From Sulfidibacterium sp964456625 (GTDB lineage: Bacteria; Bacteroidota; Bacteroidia; Bacteroidales; F082): a DNA stretch of 64,000 nt. The translations under genes and the position numbers were made by a program. The notes beneath the pieces are model-generated. The model ran no database searches and was not told the origin of the DNA. It saw only the letters and a list, made by a program, of their open reading frames with translations. Numbering within the stretch: position 1 is the first letter of the stretch; each line of letters opens with the position of its first letter. Below, in pieces: positions 60,215 to 64,000 of this stretch. Location of the stretch: assembly GCA_964456625.1 (NCBI GenBank), contig CAYWBO010000002.1:1-64000 (forward strand). The letters run 5' to 3'.

Positions 60215-60244
60215 AAAAAAGCAGGCTCAAAGCCTGCTTTTTTT
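60215..60244. terminator. Bidirectional terminator between the DUF349 gene and the lipoprotein gene
   Basis: An 8-bp stem AGCAGGCT / AGCCTGCT with a 3-base loop is flanked by six A and five T. Confidence 0.9.
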
Positions 60245-60257
60245 ATCGCGTTGATTG

Positions 60258-60965
60258 TCATTGTACCAGATTAGAGCTGACCATGCTGTAAGAGCTTGTT
60301 TTCCCTTTATATTGTGATGTCCACTTGATAATTCCGTAATGCTCGGCAATATAAAAGTCCATCGTCACGGAGTCGGTTGTGTAGTTGCCGTTGATGATTT
60401 TGGGGAATTTGTCGCGGCTGTGGTACACGTTGTCGTATTTTTTTCCCAGTACCAGATAATAAGGCATGATCTGCATGTTGGTATAGATACCTTCCTGACC
60501 ACCTAAAAGCTGAGGCTCCAGCAGTTTATACTGCGGTGCAAAAGCAAGCGCGAAGGTGGTATCCGCACCGCTTGCGGAAAATACCCGCAGCAAGCCATTC
60601 ATATACGTAGTATCCGATAAAATTCGGGTAGCGTAAACATTTTCTTTAGTGATGTTGAGCGCATTTGAGTCCATTTTCATTTCGATAACATCATAACTGA
60701 ACGCCGGCGTTGAAGGATTTTGAGGCTGGAAGGCAATCGAACTGCCTATGCTGCCCACGGTCAGCGTATAGGTTTTTCCGGTGGAATCATCCTGGTAAGT
60801 CCATTGACTGCCTTTATCAAAATAACAGAAATTCTTAAACTGCTGAGTGATTTTGTAATACGGATTGCTATTACTTCCATTAAATAATTTGCTGCATCCG
60901 CTGAATTCAAAAACTGCGATCAACAGTGCGACGACTGTCAGCCAACCAACAAAATGTTTCTTCAT
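60258..60965 (-). CDS. Lipoprotein of unknown function
   Basis: The 235-residue protein has a lipoprotein signal ending in FSGC (Cys about residue 24). The mature part is beta-rich with many Thr, Ser, Tyr and Asn and no recognised motif: FDKGSQWTYQDDSTGKTYTL, then a Tyr-rich closing strand WTSQYKGKTSSYS. It resembles the many small Bacteroidota surface or periplasmic lipoproteins with a calycin- or beta-sandwich-like shape. It shares a back-to-back promoter with aroC, with the -7 boxes touching at 61010/61011. Confidence 0.8.
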   Translation of the reverse strand: MKKHFVGWLTVVALLIAVFEFSGCSKLFNGSNSNPYYKITQQFKNFCYFDKGSQWTYQDDSTGKTYTLTVGSIGSSIAFQPQNPSTPAFSYDVIEMKMDSNALNITKENVYATRILSDTTYMNGLLRVFSASGADTTFALAFAPQYKLLEPQLLGGQEGIYTNMQIMPYYLVLGKKYDNVYHSRDKFPKIINGNYTTDSVTMDFYIAEHYGIIKWTSQYKGKTSSYSMVSSNLVQ

Positions 60966-61002
60966 TTTTTTCCGGAGTTTTTCGGGACCTCTCTATTTTT
61001 TT

Positions 61003-61018
61003 TACTTTTACAAAAGTA
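61003..61018. promoter_or_regulatory. Abutting divergent -7 elements of the lipoprotein and aroC genes
   Basis: TACTTTTA (61003-61010, plus strand, one mismatch) directly touches CAAAAGTA (61011-61018), which is TACTTTTG on the minus strand. The two -7 boxes cannot both be filled at once. Confidence 0.5.
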
Positions 61019-61034
61019 AGAGATAATTTGAAAT

Positions 61035-62123
61035 ATGGCAGGGAATACTTTTGGGAAAATCATAAAACTCACCAGCTTTGGAGAGTCGCACGGACGTGCA
61101 ATAGGAGGGGTGCTGGAAGGCATCCCGGCGGGATTGAAAATAGATCCGGAATTCATTCAGAATGAGTTGGACAGAAGACGGCCGGGGCAGTCTAAATGGG
61201 TGAGCCCTCGACAGGAAGCAGACCGTTTTGAAATCCTTTCCGGTGTCTTTGAGAGCACAACACTGGGAACACCGATTGGTTTTGTTATCTGGAATAAAGA
61301 TCAGCATTCTGCTGATTACAATCATATTGCTAAGGCATACAGACCTTCACATGCCGATTATACCTACGATCAGAAATACGGATTTCGCGATCATCGCGGT
61401 GGCGGACGTTCGTCAGCCCGGGAAACTATAGCCCGTGTGGCTGCCGGTGCCTTTGCAAAAACGTTGTTGAATGAGTTGGGGGTTGAGATCCGGGCATTTG
61501 TGCATCAGATCGGTACCGTGAGCCTTGATAAAGTGCCGGATATGGAAGCCATCCGGAATACGGAAAAATCTGTGTTGCGCTGCCCCGATGAAAAGACAAC
61601 GGAAGAGATGATCCGGCTGATAGAGGAGACGGCAAAAGAAGGGGACACGTTGGGTGGGAAAATCTCATGCGTAGTAACCGGGATGCCGGCAGGGCTGGGA
61701 GAACCTGTTTTCGATAAGCTGAATGCAGATCTGGGCAAAGCCATGCTCAGCATCAACGCGGTAAAGGGCTTTGAAATTGGCTCTGGTTTTGCAGCCGTTT
61801 CTATGAAAGGTTCCCGGCACAACGATCCTTTCGAAAAAGAAGGCGATCATCTTCGTACCCTCACCAACAACTCCGGTGGCGTACAGGGCGGCATTTCCAA
61901 CGGAAACGATATTTATTTTAACGTTGGTTTCAAACCCATTGCCACCATTATGAAAACACAGAAATCCTTTGATGCACAGGGAAATGAGATTATGTTGGAA
62001 GGAAAAGGAAGACACGACGTTACCGTGGTCCCCAGGGCCGTACCGATCGTAGAAGCCATGGCGGCACTCGTCATCGCTGACCATTATCTGAGAAACAAGG
62101 TCGCAACCATGGAGAATTTATAA
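61035..62123 (+). CDS. aroC: Chorismate synthase
   Basis: This 362-residue enzyme makes chorismate from EPSP using reduced FMN, the last step of the shikimate pathway. Family signatures are SFGESHGRAIGGVLEGIPAG, FRDHRGGGRSSARETIARVAAG and the closing GRHDVTVVPRAVPIVEAM followed by AALVIADH. No other aro genes are in the window. It starts 24 bases after the weak plus-strand -7 box and is followed by a terminator shared with clpC. Confidence 0.97.
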   Translation: MAGNTFGKIIKLTSFGESHGRAIGGVLEGIPAGLKIDPEFIQNELDRRRPGQSKWVSPRQEADRFEILSGVFESTTLGTPIGFVIWNKDQHSADYNHIAKAYRPSHADYTYDQKYGFRDHRGGGRSSARETIARVAAGAFAKTLLNELGVEIRAFVHQIGTVSLDKVPDMEAIRNTEKSVLRCPDEKTTEEMIRLIEETAKEGDTLGGKISCVVTGMPAGLGEPVFDKLNADLGKAMLSINAVKGFEIGSGFAAVSMKGSRHNDPFEKEGDHLRTLTNNSGGVQGGISNGNDIYFNVGFKPIATIMKTQKSFDAQGNEIMLEGKGRHDVTVVPRAVPIVEAMAALVIADHYLRNKVATMENL

Positions 62124-62145
62124 CCTGAATTAAAGACAGGAAAAT

Positions 62146-62178
62146 AAAAAGTCCGGGTCATGTGATCCGGACTTTTTT
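62146..62178. terminator. Bidirectional terminator between aroC and clpC
   Basis: The stem GTCCGG / CCGGAC is extended by flanking G-U and A-T pairs, with A and T runs outside. It serves two convergent genes. Confidence 0.88.
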
Positions 62179-62192
62179 ATGACGGTGATCAA

Positions 62193-64000
62193 CTATTTTT
62201 TAGTTGTACTTTTCTTTTTGGTGGTCTTACTCGCTGCAGCTGTGCCGGTTTTTTTCAGCTTCTTGATTTTTATACCAACGGTATCAGCTTTGGCATCATA
62301 ATGAACCGTGATCACATCACCTTCCGACAGGCTGCTCTTAATGATCTCTTCTGCCAGCAGATCCTCGATATATTTCTGGATCGCCCGTTTCAGCGGCCTT
62401 GCACCAAACTGTTCGTCCCAGCCCTTTTCAATGATATAATCCTTGGCCTCCGAAGAAACTTCAATCTTGTAACCCATCTCATGGATTCTGCCATAGAGTG
62501 AAGACAACTCAATATCGATGATCTTGTAGATATCTTCTTTTTCAAGCGAATCGAAAATGATCACGTCATCGATACGGTTCAGGAATTCAGGGGCAAAGGC
62601 ACGTTTCAGCGCATTTTCAATGACTCCGTGAGCCATGCCGGCGCGACTGCTTTTTCTTGCTTCTGTTGAAAATCCGATGCCTTCTCCAAAATCTTTCAGC
62701 TGTCTGGAGCCGATGTTGGATGTCATGATGATGATGGAATTCTTGAAGTCCACTCTTCTTCCCAGACTGTCGGTCAGCACGCCGTCATCCAGCACCTGGA
62801 GCAAAAGATGGAAGACATCAGGGTGTGCTTTTTCAATTTCATCCAGCAAAATAATGGAATACGGTTTTCTGCGTACTTTCTCCGTCAGCTGACCGCCTTC
62901 TTCATAGCCCACGTATCCTGGAGGGGCGCCTACGAGTCTTGAAACCGCAAATTTTTCCATGTATTCGCTCATGTCGATACGGATCAAAGCATTTTCTGTG
63001 TCGAACATGTATTTTGCCAGCATTTTCGCCAGGTAGGTTTTCCCAACTCCTGTGGGACCGAGGAAAATGAACGAACCGATAGGTTTGTTCGGGTCTTTCA
63101 GCCCCGCGCGGTTCCTGCGGATGGCTTTCACCACTTTTTCCACAGCTGAGTCCTGCCCGATGACTTCTTTTTCCATGTCGGGAACCATGTTGATCAGACG
63201 TACGCTTTCGCTTTGCGCGATGTTAGTTACCGGAATGCCAGTCATCATGGCCACCACTTCAGCCACATTGGCTTCCGTAACGGCTTCGCGATGGATGTCT
63301 GCTTCTTCTTCCCAGCGTTTTTTAGCCCGATCCAGCTCTTCGGTGTATCGTCTTTCGATATCCCGGAACTGAGCAGCTTCTTCAAACTTCTGCGCTCCGA
63401 TGGCCTGTACTTTTTTCAGGCGGATCTCTTCGATGGATTTTTCCAGATTGATGATCTCCGAAGGAACGTGAATATTGCTGATATGAACGCGTGCACCGGC
63501 TTCGTCCAGGGCGTCGATGGCCTTGTCGGGAAGGAACCGGTCGCTGATGTATCGGTTGGTAAGGGTCACACAAGCCTTGATGGCTTCCGGACTGTAACGT
63601 ACCAGATGGTGATCCTCGTATTTTTCCTTGATATTTTCAAGAATGTGAATGGTTTCATCAGGACTGGTCGGGTCCACAAGTACTTTCTGGAACCGGCGTT
63701 CCAGCGCACCGTCCTTTTCAATATACTGACGGTATTCGTCCAGCGTGGTAGCGCCGATACATTGTAGTTCACCCCGTGCCAGTGCTGGTTTAAAAAGGTT
63801 GGAAGCGTCCAGTGAACCCGTGGCGTTTCCGGCACCTACGATGGTATGAATCTCATCGATAAACAGGATGATATCCGGATTTTTGGTCAGCTCGTTCAGA
63901 ACGGCTTTCATTCGTTCTTCGAACTGGCCGCGGTATTTGGTTCCTGCCACCAGTGAAGCAAGGTCCAGCGTAACAATTCTTTTGTTAAACAAAACCCTGG
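62193..64000 (-). CDS. clpC: ATP-dependent Clp protease ATP-binding subunit ClpC (N-terminal part outside window)
   Basis: The frame is open at the right edge, so the first part is missing: the N-domain repeats and first Walker A. The visible part (about 602 residues) has the rest of AAA-1 (AGTKYRGQFEERMK and DIILFIDEIHTIVGAG) and the UVR-containing middle domain (FEEAAQFRDIERRYTEELD). AAA-2 follows with Walker A GPTGVGKT, SEYMEKFAVSRLVGAPPGYVG and sensor EFLNRIDD. The UVR middle domain identifies ClpC rather than ClpA or ClpB. It unfolds proteins for ClpP. The Lys/Thr-rich C-terminal tail (TAAASKTTKKKSTTKK) is a phylum-typical extension. Confidence 0.95.
   Translation of the reverse strand, partial: RVLFNKRIVTLDLASLVAGTKYRGQFEERMKAVLNELTKNPDIILFIDEIHTIVGAGNATGSLDASNLFKPALARGELQCIGATTLDEYRQYIEKDGALERRFQKVLVDPTSPDETIHILENIKEKYEDHHLVRYSPEAIKACVTLTNRYISDRFLPDKAIDALDEAGARVHISNIHVPSEIINLEKSIEEIRLKKVQAIGAQKFEEAAQFRDIERRYTEELDRAKKRWEEEADIHREAVTEANVAEVVAMMTGIPVTNIAQSESVRLINMVPDMEKEVIGQDSAVEKVVKAIRRNRAGLKDPNKPIGSFIFLGPTGVGKTYLAKMLAKYMFDTENALIRIDMSEYMEKFAVSRLVGAPPGYVGYEEGGQLTEKVRRKPYSIILLDEIEKAHPDVFHLLLQVLDDGVLTDSLGRRVDFKNSIIIMTSNIGSRQLKDFGEGIGFSTEARKSSRAGMAHGVIENALKRAFAPEFLNRIDDVIIFDSLEKEDIYKIIDIELSSLYGRIHEMGYKIEVSSEAKDYIIEKGWDEQFGARPLKRAIQKYIEDLLAEEIIKSSLSEGDVITVHYDAKADTVGIKIKKLKKTGTAAASKTTKKKSTTKK

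Overview
The window is a chromosomal segment of a member of the Bacteroidota, probably class Bacteroidia. Three things point there. Many genes have the phylum-specific -7 promoter element TAnnTTTG just upstream and almost none has a Shine-Dalgarno sequence. Rho carries a long charged insertion. The gene set includes a DUF349 repeat protein, FKBP lipoproteins, an AsmA-like giant protein, Mpl, CCC1/VIT1 and a DnaQ/GIY-YIG protein at the left edge. FprA-type flavodiiron protein, glutamate dehydrogenase, methionine gamma-lyase and APS reductase would suit an anaerobe or microaerophile, but that is inference. Two runs of exactly 100 N (24245-24344 and 32749-32848) are scaffold gaps; the second lies inside rho.

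Layout. 1-6 kb: C-terminus of an exonuclease/GIY-YIG protein, tRNA-Ser(UGA), a secreted C1 cysteine peptidase, an SDR oxidoreductase, a small acidic protein and uvrB. 6-12.8 kb: a conserved protein of unknown function, then a leftward series with a free-standing archaeal-type threonyl-tRNA editing domain, an ENPP-type phosphodiesterase lipoprotein, a DUF819 membrane protein, thioredoxin reductase with an atypical thioredoxin, and a SMUG2-type glycosylase. 13-24 kb: gdhA, topoisomerase IV subunit A, flavodiiron protein, a secreted unknown, a polysaccharide deacetylase, a FemAB/GNAT-like transferase, upp and a MacB-type permease. 24.1-25.3 kb: a very AT-rich, gap-broken stretch with repeated palindromes beside an XRE regulator. 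25.3-36 kb: ndk, nrnA with two FKBP lipoproteins, MATE exporter, APS reductase, mpl, a small membrane protein, rho and an epimerase. 36-48.7 kb: acyl-CoA synthetase, an AddB-like nuclease, then a four-gene signalling block (two hybrid histidine kinases, CheR, CheB). 48.7-64 kb: a small membrane protein, CCC1/VIT1 with a foreign-looking N-terminus, a 1,383-residue AsmA-like protein with a secreted EEP-family hydrolase, a DUF134-NifX fusion, methionine gamma-lyase, a DUF349 protein, a lipoprotein, aroC and the start-truncated clpC.

Most of the window is housekeeping. The parts that deserve a second look are: (i) the kinase-kinase-CheR-CheB block with no chemoreceptor, CheA or CheW nearby, in which one kinase has a tandem 28-residue Glu/Gln-rich coiled coil that could be the methylation substrate; (ii) three copies of the palindrome TTACA-NN-TGTAA, each containing a -7 box, around the XRE regulator and a gap-disrupted leftward gene; (iii) what looks like the N-terminal stub of a SAM-methyltransferase joined in frame to the VIT1 transporter; (iv) the stand-alone Thr-tRNA editing domain; and (v) the thioredoxin whose active site does not read WCGPC.
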